From contig JACPKS010000031.1 in NCBI GenBank assembly GCA_016186905.1, forward strand, positions 1 through 48,981: DNA of 48,981 nucleotides. Direction: 5' to 3'. Both the position numbers and the translations under genes were made by a program. Under the pieces are notes generated by a model. That model was not told the origin of the DNA, did not search any database, and saw only the letters and a list, made by a program, of their open reading frames with translations. Origin of the DNA: Deltaproteobacteria bacterium. Its GTDB lineage: Bacteria; Bdellovibrionota; UBA1018; UBA923. Positions 7,991-15,793 of the stretch are shown one piece after another. Position 1 is the first letter of the stretch, and each line of letters starts with the position of its first letter.

Positions 7991-9318
7991 AGACCCGAAA
8001 TCATGCCGGCGTGATGATCGCCCTGCTCCTGATATTGTTTTGCAGGTCTGCGGTCGCTGATTCTGGAGTCGCGAGCCACGGTGATCCTGTCGCGCCAGTG
8101 GCCTTCTGGCTGTTGATCATCCTGCTCGCCGCCAAGCTTGGGGGCGAATTGGCTACGCGGATCGGTCAGCCTGCAGTGCTGGGCGAGTTGGTAGCCGGTG
8201 TCGTTCTCGGAAACCTGGGAATCGCCGGCTTCTCTGGCATGGAGCCCATCAAGACCGATCCGTTCGTCGACATGTTCGCGCGGATCGGGGTTCTGATCCT
8301 CCTCTTCGAGGTTGGGCTTGAGTCCACCGTGGCTCAGATGCTCAAAGTGGGCCTTTCGTCGCTCCTTGTTGCGACCCTGGGAGTCGTCACCCCGTTCGTT
8401 CTTGGATGGGGTGTCGGCGCGTGGCTGCTTCCCGAGCAAGGCATCTACGTCCACGCGTTCATCGGCGCCACGCTCACGGCTACGAGCGTAGGGATCACGG
8501 CGAGGGTGCTCAAGGATCTAGGTCGCTCCCAAACCCAGGAGGCGCGCGTGATCCTGGGGGCAGCGGTCATCGACGACGTATTGGGATTGGTCATCCTGGC
8601 CGTAGTGACAAGTGTCATCGCAGCCGCAGACCGCGGCGGATCGCTCGCGGGCGGCGAGGTGGCTATCATTCTCGGGAAAGCAGCGGGGTTCCTCGTAGGC
8701 TCGCTGGTGCTCGGCGTGCTGCTGTCGAAAAGGCTGTTCCTTCTGGCCTCACGCCTCCGTGCTCGGGGTGTGCTGCTGGCGGTCGGCCTGGCCTTTTGCT
8801 TCCTGCTTTCTTGGCTCGCCCATTCGATCGGGCTCGCGCCGATCGTCGGAGCGTTCGCGGCAGGCCTGATCCTGGAGGACGTTCATTACCGCGCTTTCAC
8901 CGACCGTGGGGAGCACGGACTTGAGGAGCTGGTCCATCCGATCTCCTCTTTCCTCGTCCCGATCTTCTTCGTTCTCATGGGCATGAGAACTGACCTGCGC
9001 TCGTTCGCAGAGCCGGGTGTGCTCGGCCTCGCGGGGGTGTTGACCGCGGCCGCCATTCTCGGAAAACAGGCTTGTTCGTTGGGCGTGCTTGGAAAGGGTA
9101 TCGACCGGATCACCGTGGGGATCGGGATGATCCCTCGCGGCGAAGTCGGGCTCATCTTCGCCAACATCGGGCTCGCCCTATCAGTGGGCGGCCAACGGAT
9201 CATCAGCGAGGCCACCTTCTCGGCGGTCGTCGTTATGGTCATCGTCACAACGATGGCGACGCCGCCGGCGCTCAAGTGGAGTTTGAGACGTGTTCCAACT
9301 GTTGGAACGGAGGCATGA
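7987..9318 (+). CDS. Kef-type cation/H+ antiporter (CPA2)
   Basis: This 443-aa polytopic inner-membrane protein of the CPA2 monovalent cation:proton antiporter family has about 12-13 hydrophobic segments. QPAVLGELVAGVVLGNLGI is the conserved early helix, and AAVIDDVLGLVIL carries the paired aspartates expected at the ion-binding site. It ends without the C-terminal RCK/TrkA-N domain of full KefB/C. A longer open frame extends upstream, but the ATG at 7987 gives an ATGA overlap with the MarR stop and a hydrophobic N-terminus, so I chose it. K+ or Na+ exchange combined with trehalose synthesis makes a coherent osmotic-stress unit. Confidence 0.88.
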   Translation: MKTRNHAGVMIALLLILFCRSAVADSGVASHGDPVAPVAFWLLIILLAAKLGGELATRIGQPAVLGELVAGVVLGNLGIAGFSGMEPIKTDPFVDMFARIGVLILLFEVGLESTVAQMLKVGLSSLLVATLGVVTPFVLGWGVGAWLLPEQGIYVHAFIGATLTATSVGITARVLKDLGRSQTQEARVILGAAVIDDVLGLVILAVVTSVIAAADRGGSLAGGEVAIILGKAAGFLVGSLVLGVLLSKRLFLLASRLRARGVLLAVGLAFCFLLSWLAHSIGLAPIVGAFAAGLILEDVHYRAFTDRGEHGLEELVHPISSFLVPIFFVLMGMRTDLRSFAEPGVLGLAGVLTAAAILGKQACSLGVLGKGIDRITVGIGMIPRGEVGLIFANIGLALSVGGQRIISEATFSAVVVMVIVTTMATPPALKWSLRRVPTVGTEA

Positions 9319-9443
9319 CGGGATCTCTCACTCCTCGACCTGTAGACGACGGAGTCAATAAATGAGGGAGCCCGAGACCAGCCCGGGTTAACGTGATTTC
9401 AACTGCTTGATGCCAGGCGAAAATCCGTCGCGACAGCTCGGGT

Positions 9444-9517
9444 GGCTGGGGGACTAGGATTCGAACCTAGACAGGCAGAGTCAGAGTCTGCAGTCCTACC
9501 GTTAGACGATCCCCCAA
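9444..9517 (-). tRNA. tRNA-Gln (anticodon CUG)
   Basis: The minus strand folds as a full cloverleaf: acceptor TGGGGGA with TCCCCCA, D arm GTC/GAC, anticodon stem GCAGA/TCTGC around loop CTCTGAC (anticodon CTG, codon CAG), and a T arm with GGTTCGAATCC. The 3' CCA is encoded. The U1-A72 first pair is the usual identity feature of bacterial tRNA-Gln. The gene is intact. Its 3' end faces the trehalose module. Confidence 0.97.
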
Positions 9518-9551
9518 AACCGAATTGAGAAAGAGCTTTAAATAAGCCGTG

Positions 9552-9580
9552 AAAATATGCGAAATAACGTGGAAATGCAA
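9552..9580 (-). promoter_or_regulatory. Promoter of tRNA-Gln
   Basis: On the minus strand, TTGCAT (9580-9575), a 17-bp spacer and TATTTT (9557-9552) end 34 bases before the tRNA 5' end. This is a good sigma-70 match in an AT-rich stretch. Confidence 0.5.
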
Positions 9581-9604
9581 GTCCGCGGGCAAGAGGCGCC
9601 CTGA

Positions 9605-11779
9605 TTAAGGCCGCAAAGTCTTATATTTTCCAGTCATCCAGTTTTTTAAATCCGAGACGTACCACTTCGAGAATCGCCGGTCGGAAGGGCCGCCGCAGAG
9701 GTTCGTGCGGCATATTTCCGTGGCGAGATCGGCCACGAATCGAATCGAAGGCGCGAACGTGGTGGCGCGGCCGCCGTTGCGAAAGACCTGCCCTTGCGAA
9801 ACGGTCGCGCGGCCGCCGATGAGCGTGATGGGGCCGCGGTCGAAACCCAGAAACCGGGGAAGTTTTCCGCCGAAAAACAAATTCGCGAGAGTGATTTTCC
9901 GCGACTTGCCCCAGGGTCGCGCGGGCATGCGAAGCGCCTCGTCGAGAGCCTCGCGATAAAGCGTGTCCCGCGACTTGCCGGCGAACCACGCGGAGCGCTC
10001 CGAGAGCAGAACATTTTCGAAAGAATTGTAAAAATCGGCGAACAGCGCGGTGCTTGAGAGCAGATGAGCGGAAACCTGCGTCCCGAACCCGAATTCGCCG
10101 AAGACTTTGCGAAAAAGCGCGCCGAAGAAATTCTCGAACACCGTCGCGCCAACCGAGCTCGCGTCATAGCGGCCATCCCAATCCCGCAAGATGCGTCCCG
10201 GCGGCGTATCCGCAAGCATCGGGCGCAGAAACTTCATGTAGCGTTCCGCTTGCGGCGAATACAAATCGTATTGGATCGCGAAACAATCCTCGGCGGTGAG
10301 CCGCGGTTTTTCTGAAAGCAGCTTCGCGATGCGATCGGCGCGATACGAGCCCATCGGGTTGTTGATGGGTTTTGCGGTGCCGAGGTGGTTGAGGTCATTG
10401 TTGGCGGTAACCAGAAACCCTTCCTTTGGATTGAGCGCGCGTGGAAGCTCTTCGGGCGCGACGAAGCCCTGCCAGTCGTTTCGCGCATCCCAGCCTGGCA
10501 GGGGAATGAGCCCGCTCACGCCTTCCCGGCGTTTGGGCATTTTCCCCGACATCTGGTATCCGATCGAGCCATTCCGGTCGGCGAGCCCCCAGTTAAACGA
10601 GAGCTCCAGTTTTCCGATCAAGCGCATTCCTTCTTCGACGGTTTTCGCGTGGGCCATGCGAAACATGTGGGCCACGGAATCCGCGCCTGAGTCGGCGGAT
10701 GACCAGCGCGTAGCGAGCCGGAAACTCTCGGCGCCCCGGTCATCGGCGCCGAAATCGCCGTCAAGCGTGCCATGCTGGTTTTCATAAAAAACCCGCTCAA
10801 CGGGCGGGTGTTTTTTTCTGCGGATGGTTTCGCGCCGGACGTGGAATTTGATCCACTGTTCTTTTTCGGCCGAGGAATCGACACGGCGAAAAGCGCCGTC
10901 TTTGCAGTGCTCGACCCACGAATCAAGCGCGTCCATGAACGTGTAGGTCACGCCCCAGGCCAAATCGTTTGAGCGGCCAAACAAGACATTGGGAAGACCC
11001 GGCATCGTAGCACCCATCACGAACCGCCCGCGCGTCTTAAGCGCCGCTTCATACCAGACATTCGGCAGGCGATTGACCTCAAGGTGGGGATCGTTGGCGA
11101 GAATGGGTTTGCCCGATGCCGTGCGCGAGCCCGCGACAACCCAATTATTCGAAGCCATCATGCGCGGAATCGGCGACTGCCAAAGAATCGCCTCGGGAAT
11201 GAGGCGATCGTGAAGCCGGGTCTTGCGGATCAGCTCGAGATCGAGTCCCTCGAGCTTTCCAGGAAACATTTCTTCCAAGCGCGGACGATCGACGCCGTTA
11301 AGAATCATTTCGACGATGAAGCGCTCGATCTCGCCCTGGGACTGCGCGAGGCCGATGAATCCCGCGAGACGGCTGAGCAAGATGCAATCGCCGAACGTCC
11401 AGGGATCTGGGCGGTATTTCAGAAGGCGCATCTCGAAGGGGATCTTCTCGGCAAGACGCATATTCACGCCTTCGCAATAGGAAAGGCAGAGCGCGCGAAC
11501 GTCATCGGGAAGCCGCGATTCCTGCGCTGCGATGCCACCGGTGGCGTTGAAGCGCCGGAAAAAAACGTCGATGGCAAGCATCTCGTCGTTGTCGGAAAGC
11601 ATCTCGCAGGCCTGTCCGCGGCCCAGAATGCGCGTGAGGAGCAGCTGCATTCCCCGGTCCATCGCGTGGCAGTAGCCGAGGCCCTTGTAGAGGTCAGCCT
11701 CGTGGTCGGCCTCGATGTGAGGCACGCCGTTTTCGTCTCGGCGAATGGAGATGCGGCCCCGTCCCCTGAGTTCCGGCAT
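9605..11779 (-). CDS. Penicillin acylase family (S45) Ntn-hydrolase
   Basis: This 724-aa protein belongs to the family of self-cleaving Ntn-hydrolases that cut amide bonds of penicillins, acyl-homoserine lactones or similar N-acyl compounds. The N-terminal RDENGVPHIEA motif and the beta-chain start MASNNWVVAGSRTASGKP are diagnostic; Ser210, before NNW, is the expected nucleophile freed by autocleavage. ANDPHL and FGRSNDLAWGVT follow as in the family. Family members are normally exported, but no signal peptide is seen here. It follows proC by one base, so it is translationally coupled to proline synthesis. Substrate unknown. Confidence 0.9.
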   Translation of the reverse strand: MPELRGRGRISIRRDENGVPHIEADHEADLYKGLGYCHAMDRGMQLLLTRILGRGQACEMLSDNDEMLAIDVFFRRFNATGGIAAQESRLPDDVRALCLSYCEGVNMRLAEKIPFEMRLLKYRPDPWTFGDCILLSRLAGFIGLAQSQGEIERFIVEMILNGVDRPRLEEMFPGKLEGLDLELIRKTRLHDRLIPEAILWQSPIPRMMASNNWVVAGSRTASGKPILANDPHLEVNRLPNVWYEAALKTRGRFVMGATMPGLPNVLFGRSNDLAWGVTYTFMDALDSWVEHCKDGAFRRVDSSAEKEQWIKFHVRRETIRRKKHPPVERVFYENQHGTLDGDFGADDRGAESFRLATRWSSADSGADSVAHMFRMAHAKTVEEGMRLIGKLELSFNWGLADRNGSIGYQMSGKMPKRREGVSGLIPLPGWDARNDWQGFVAPEELPRALNPKEGFLVTANNDLNHLGTAKPINNPMGSYRADRIAKLLSEKPRLTAEDCFAIQYDLYSPQAERYMKFLRPMLADTPPGRILRDWDGRYDASSVGATVFENFFGALFRKVFGEFGFGTQVSAHLLSSTALFADFYNSFENVLLSERSAWFAGKSRDTLYREALDEALRMPARPWGKSRKITLANLFFGGKLPRFLGFDRGPITLIGGRATVSQGQVFRNGGRATTFAPSIRFVADLATEICRTNLCGGPSDRRFSKWYVSDLKNWMTGKYKTLRP

Positions 11780-11780
11780 T

Positions 11781-12605
11781 CTAATCCTTCAGCGTGGCGC
11801 TTCGCTTCGCGGCCGCGACGACGGCCTTGATGAGCGTGCTTCTTAAGCCGCCGTCCTCGAGCGCCATCAGCCCGTCGATCGTGCAGCCGGCGGGGGTGGT
11901 GACTTCGTCTTTCAGCGCCGCCGGATGCGCGTCGCGATCGAGCAGCATTTTCGCGGAACCGAGCATCGTCTGCGCCGCGAGCAGAGTCGCGGTTTTCCGT
12001 GGAAGGCCAACCTTCACGCCGGCTTCGCTGAGTGATTCGAGAATCAGGTACATGTACGCGGGCCCGCATCCGGACAGGCCGGTAGCGCCGTCCATGAGCG
12101 CCTCTTCGACGATCGCCGTGCGGCCCACGGCGCCGAAAATCGACTCGGCGATCTTGACGTGCGCCTCCTCGGCGCCGGGTCCGGGCGCGAGCACCGTGAT
12201 GCCTTCGTTCACGAGACACGGGGTGTTCGGCATCGTGCGGATGACGGGCGTCTTTCCGCCCGACCATTTCCGCAAGTCGGAGCATTGGATCGCGGCGCAG
12301 ATCGACACGAGAAGTTTTCCGCTCTTGAACGCGCTTTTGACCGCGCGGAGCGCCGCTTCGGCCTGATGGGGCTTCACGCACAACACGATCACGTCGCTCT
12401 CCTTGACGAGCTTTCGATTGTCGGTCGAGCAGGGGACGCGTAAGGCTTTCTCGACCTCGCGCGCGCTTTGCTTGGAGCGCGTCGACGCTTTCACCGTGTA
12501 AGCGCCGCGCCCCGTGCGCGCGAGGCCTTCGATGAGCGCTTCGCCCATCTTTCCCGCGCCAAGGATGCCGATCCGTATGTTTTTTCGCGCCGTTGTCTTC
12601 TTCAT
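11781..12605 (-). CDS. proC: Pyrroline-5-carboxylate reductase
   Basis: It reduces 1-pyrroline-5-carboxylate to proline with NAD(P)H, the last step of proline synthesis. The 274-aa product has an N-terminal Rossmann motif GILGAGKMGEAL, the central KPHQ and RTMPNTPC signatures, and the C-terminal DEVTTPAGCTIDGLMALEDGG signature. The open frame runs further upstream, but the ATG at 12605 gives an ATGA overlap with proA and starts right before the Rossmann fold. It is the third gene of a proB-proA-proC operon. Confidence 0.96.
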   Translation of the reverse strand: MKKTTARKNIRIGILGAGKMGEALIEGLARTGRGAYTVKASTRSKQSAREVEKALRVPCSTDNRKLVKESDVIVLCVKPHQAEAALRAVKSAFKSGKLLVSICAAIQCSDLRKWSGGKTPVIRTMPNTPCLVNEGITVLAPGPGAEEAHVKIAESIFGAVGRTAIVEEALMDGATGLSGCGPAYMYLILESLSEAGVKVGLPRKTATLLAAQTMLGSAKMLLDRDAHPAALKDEVTTPAGCTIDGLMALEDGGLRSTLIKAVVAAAKRSATLKD

Positions 12606-13909
12606 GCGCGCACCTGGCCTTTCCCCTCGATGATCCATTTCAGGCTCGTGAGCTCGCGCAGGCCCACGGGGCCGCGCACGTGCAGTTTCTGCGTCGAGAT
12701 TCCGATTTCGCCGCCGAGGCCGAACTCGAAGCCGTCGGTGAAGCGCGTGGAGGCGTTCCAGTAGACGGCCGCCGCGTCGACTTCCGCGAAAAATCTCCGC
12801 GCGCTTGTTTCGGAGCTTGTCACGATCGTTTCGGAGTGTTTCGAGCCGTGCGCGCCGATGTGCGCGAGCGCTTCGTCCAGTGAATCGACCACGCGGCAGT
12901 TCATCTTGTAGTCGAGATATTCGGTGTCCCAGTTCTTCGCGGTCGCGGACCGGACGCGCGGCAAACGCGCAAGCGCGGTTGCCGCGGCTTTGTCGGCGAA
13001 CCACTCCACGGGCGGGTGAGCGGGGCCATCGCTCGAAATCATCGCGTGCAGCTTCGGAAGGAACCGCGCGGCCACGGACGCATGCACGAGGCACGTCTCC
13101 ATCGCGTTGCAGACGCCGGGGCGTTGGGTCTTGGCGTTTTGGACGATCTTCGCCGCCATCTCAAGGTCGGCGTCTTCGTGCACGTAAACGTGGCACATTC
13201 CGCGGTCGTTCTTGATGACCGGGATGCGCGAGTGCTCGGTCACGAATTCGATGAGCGCATCGCCTCCGCGCGGGATCACGACGTCGATGAACTTCGCTTG
13301 CGCGAGCAAGGTTTGGACAAGCGCGCGATCCGGGTCGGTGATTCCCCAAACGCACTCGCGTGGAAAGTTTTCCGCGGCGAGCGCTTCCGCGAGAATCGCG
13401 TAAAGGGCTGCGACGGTGGCCGACGATTCTTTTCCGCCGCGCAGAAGCACGGCGTTGCCGGCTTTGAAAGCGAGCGAAAACGCTTCGACCGCGACGTTCG
13501 GGCGCGATTCGAAAATCAGAAAGATCACTCCGAGCGGGGCGCGCACGCGCGAAAGCTTGAGCCCGTTTTCAAGCGTGCGGGTTTCCGCGACCTCGCCGAC
13601 GGGGTCGGCGAGTGCTGCGACCTGCTTTAAGCTCTCGATCATTCCGGCAAGCCGCTTCGGGTTCAACGCGAGGCGGTCGCGGAACGCGGGGCCTAATCTT
13701 TCCGGCTCCTTTTTTTCGTCGTTTTTTCTGGCGCCGTCGAACCGCGCGAGGTCTTCGGCGTTTGCTTTGAGGATGCCATTTTCGCGTTCTTTCAGAAGCC
13801 GCGCGACGGCAAGAAGGACGCGATTTTTGGGCTCGACGGAGGCGGTTCGCAAAAACGCCGCCGCCGCTTTCGCGGCCGCAAGCGCCTTTTCGAGATCGGC
13901 AGGCGTCAT
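12602..13909 (-). CDS. proA: Gamma-glutamyl phosphate reductase
   Basis: It converts gamma-glutamyl phosphate to glutamate-5-semialdehyde with NADPH. The product, 435 aa, is of the aldehyde-dehydrogenase type. The catalytic cysteine lies in PGVCNAMETCLVH (about residue 267), after the nucleotide-binding region LLRGGKESSATVAALYAI; FGLGGEIGISTQKLHVRGPVGL is the conserved C-terminal block. A short insertion rich in Lys and Glu near residue 63 (ARKNDEKKEPERLGP) is atypical. It overlaps proB by ATGA at its start and proC at its end. Confidence 0.97.
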   Translation of the reverse strand: MTPADLEKALAAAKAAAAFLRTASVEPKNRVLLAVARLLKERENGILKANAEDLARFDGARKNDEKKEPERLGPAFRDRLALNPKRLAGMIESLKQVAALADPVGEVAETRTLENGLKLSRVRAPLGVIFLIFESRPNVAVEAFSLAFKAGNAVLLRGGKESSATVAALYAILAEALAAENFPRECVWGITDPDRALVQTLLAQAKFIDVVIPRGGDALIEFVTEHSRIPVIKNDRGMCHVYVHEDADLEMAAKIVQNAKTQRPGVCNAMETCLVHASVAARFLPKLHAMISSDGPAHPPVEWFADKAAATALARLPRVRSATAKNWDTEYLDYKMNCRVVDSLDEALAHIGAHGSKHSETIVTSSETSARRFFAEVDAAAVYWNASTRFTDGFEFGLGGEIGISTQKLHVRGPVGLRELTSLKWIIEGKGQVRA

Positions 13910-14706
13910 CGGCGGCCTCGCGAAGGAAGAATCCGCGTTCCGACCGCGTGTCCCTCGGCAAGTCTCGTGAGAACCGAGAAAGCGTCGCCTTTGACCAGAT
14001 ACGTTTCAATCCCATGGCGTCCCGCTTCGCGGGCCGCGAGAAGCTTCGAAAGCATTCCGCCCGTGCCGCGCCCCGAAGCGGAACGCGATCCGGCTTTCTT
14101 GAGTACCGAGGCAGTGATGCGTTCCACGCGCGCGATGAGCTTCGCGGACTTTTTCTTGGCGGGATCGGCGTCGAACACGCCGTCGACGTCGGTGAGAATG
14201 ACCAGGCGATCGGCGCAAGCCGCCGCCGCCACGCGCGCCGAGAGCGTGTCGTTGTCGCCGAAGCGAATTTCCTCGGTCGCGACCGCGTCGTTTTCGTTCA
14301 GGATCGGCACGACTCCGAGGGCTAAAAGTTTTTCCACGGTGTTGACGAAATTTTTCCTGCGCGCGCGCGAGACGAGGTCGTCGTAGGTCAGCAGAATCTG
14401 CGCGCCGGTGAGCGATACCGATTGGAGCGCGAGATTGTAGAGGTCCATGATGACGGGCTGGCCGATCGCGCTCAAGGCCTGCTTTTCGGCGAGGTCGTGA
14501 TGGCGGCTTCTGGCGATGCGCTTTCCGATCGGCGAACGCCAGAGGCGTTCCTTCGCGGAAGCGATCGCGCCCGAGGTGACCCAGATCACCTCGATGCCGT
14601 GGATGCGCTTCAGGCTATCCACCTGCTGCATCCACGCGCGCAGCAGCAGCGGCCCTCCCGAGACGATGAGATTGCTTCCGGCTTTGACCACCCAGCGCCT
14701 GTTCAT
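13906..14706 (-). CDS. proB: Glutamate 5-kinase, short form without PUA domain
   Basis: It phosphorylates glutamate to gamma-glutamyl phosphate, the regulated entry step of proline synthesis. At 266 aa it contains only the amino-acid-kinase domain: the N-terminal VVKAGSNLI lysine motif, PILNENDAVATEEIRFGDNDTLSARVA, LTDVDGVFDADP and GTGGMLSKLLAAREAGRHGI. The PUA domain of the E. coli enzyme is missing, as in several short bacterial homologues. It is the first gene of the operon. A possible -10 TATACT is at 14746-14741, but no clear -35 or Shine-Dalgarno sequence is seen. Confidence 0.95.
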   Translation of the reverse strand: MNRRWVVKAGSNLIVSGGPLLLRAWMQQVDSLKRIHGIEVIWVTSGAIASAKERLWRSPIGKRIARSRHHDLAEKQALSAIGQPVIMDLYNLALQSVSLTGAQILLTYDDLVSRARRKNFVNTVEKLLALGVVPILNENDAVATEEIRFGDNDTLSARVAAAACADRLVILTDVDGVFDADPAKKKSAKLIARVERITASVLKKAGSRSASGRGTGGMLSKLLAAREAGRHGIETYLVKGDAFSVLTRLAEGHAVGTRILPSRGRR

Positions 14707-14797
14707 CTTAAGGGAAAAGTTTATCGCGAAGGCGTTTGGGAGTATATTTCAATCCGCATGCGTTCTGAGCGCGTCACCGATGATGCAACACGCGCCG

Positions 14798-14823
14798 GCA
14801 TACGTGACACCTGTCACGTATGC
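14798..14823. promoter_or_regulatory. 26-bp palindrome with 12-bp perfect arms
   Basis: GCATACGTGACA, then CC, then the exact reverse complement TGTCACGTATGC. It covers the stop codon of the minus-strand zinc-finger gene and lies about 90 bases ahead of proB. Neither strand has a T-run after it, so it is a poor intrinsic terminator. An operator for proBAC is the more likely reading (inference). Confidence 0.6.
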
Positions 14824-15332
14824 ATTGCCTCGCGAAATTCCTCGCGCGAAAGCTTTTCTTCGTCCACCAAAACCGGCAGCGCGCTGCCGCTCCACAGTCT
14901 TTTCTGGTAGCCGTTCACGCGCGACTTCCGGCTTGTGATCTCAGTGTCGGTCAAGGCGTTGAAGCCCATTTCGGACGCGCGAAACGCGAGCTGAAGAACC
15001 AGCTCATCTTTGTCGGCGAAGTCTTTGGCCTCAACCTGTTTGCGCGCTTTCTTGAGGACCGGGATGTGACCGCGGTAGTTCCTCGACCAAACGCATGCCT
15101 CGCGCGCGCGCGCAAGAGTTGTCTCGTATTCGGTAAGCGCAGGGGAAACATGCCGGTCGTAACAGATCGGGCAATATGCCGAATGAGAAAGAGCCGCCGG
15201 TTTTTCGGCGCGCAGCCGGAGCGCCTCGCCATCAAGCCGAAGCACGCAGCCCTTGCAGACGGGCTCAAGGCAGGCCCCGCAAGAAAGCGCGGCCTTGGGC
15301 TGATGGCAAAAGATACATGTGGCGGCCGGCAT
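14814..15332 (-). CDS. Cysteine-rich zinc-ribbon protein, unknown function
   Basis: This 172-aa cytoplasmic protein has an N-terminal zinc-binding head: CxxC at 6-9, CxxCx4CxxC at 18-29 and CxxC at 54-57 followed by His61, a RING/B-box-like arrangement. Residues 70-165 are mainly helical and charged (KKARKQVEAKDFADKDELVLQ is cut at about 115). No enzyme motif is visible. It is the gene before proB on the same strand, but 107 bases and a long palindrome separate them. I recognise no named family; a scaffold or nucleic-acid adaptor role would be speculation. Confidence 0.7.
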   Translation of the reverse strand: MPAATCIFCHQPKAALSCGACLEPVCKGCVLRLDGEALRLRAEKPAALSHSAYCPICYDRHVSPALTEYETTLARAREACVWSRNYRGHIPVLKKARKQVEAKDFADKDELVLQLAFRASEMGFNALTDTEITSRKSRVNGYQKRLWSGSALPVLVDEEKLSREEFREAMHT

Positions 15333-15360
15333 GGCGGCTGAAATCTACCCTCTGGCGCGC

Positions 15361-15389
15361 TTGTAACGCAAGGCAAAAACCGTTAAGCT
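15361..15389 (+). promoter_or_regulatory. Promoter giving a probable leaderless mRNA
   Basis: TTGTAA (15361-15366), a 17-bp spacer and TAAGCT (15384-15389) end six bases before the ATG at 15396. Transcription would start at or next to the ATG. No Shine-Dalgarno sequence precedes that ATG, consistent with leaderless initiation. Confidence 0.5.
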
Positions 15390-15395
15390 TTTCGC

Positions 15396-15701
15396 ATGTC
15401 CGACGTAGAGCCCTTCGAAGCGCACCTTTTTATCTGCACGAATCGCCGCGAAAACGGTGAATGTTGCGCGGCCAAGGGCAGCGTCGAACTGCGCGAGCTG
15501 GTAAAGCAGCTCTGTGACGATCCCTCGCGCGGCTGGCAGGGGCGCGTGCGCGTGAATGCCTCAGGCTGCCTGAACCATTGCAAGGAAGGGATCAGCGCGG
15601 TTCTCTATCCTCAGTCCGAATGGCGGCTTCATCTGACGAAAGAGAGCGCACCCGAATTGATTGCGATGCTCGCGGCGGTGCTCGACGCTCGTCGAAAGTA
15701 G
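15396..15701 (+). CDS. Thioredoxin-like [2Fe-2S] ferredoxin
   Basis: This 101-aa protein of the shethna/thioredoxin-like ferredoxin family carries one [2Fe-2S] cluster. Cluster cysteines fit FICTNRRENGECC near the N-terminus and GCLNHCKEGI in the second half, the family spacing. It has no membrane segment and is a soluble cytoplasmic electron carrier. It is monocistronic, and its redox partner is not indicated by neighbours. Confidence 0.85.
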   Translation: MSDVEPFEAHLFICTNRRENGECCAAKGSVELRELVKQLCDDPSRGWQGRVRVNASGCLNHCKEGISAVLYPQSEWRLHLTKESAPELIAMLAAVLDARRK

Positions 15702-15732
15702 GGAGTGTGCGGGCGACGAAAGTAACAATACG

Positions 15733-15769
15733 GCCCGCAGAGCCTGTCCTGGCGCCGCAGGCCGTAAGT
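15733..15769. terminator. Possible bidirectional terminator hairpin
   Basis: TACGGCC and GGCCGTA form 7-bp arms around about 23 bases, between the convergent ferredoxin and subtilase genes. On the plus strand a short T-containing stretch (AGTTTACAT) follows. The convergent position supports termination, but the loop is long. Confidence 0.3.
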
Positions 15770-15793
15770 TTACATAATATATCTTATCGGAAG

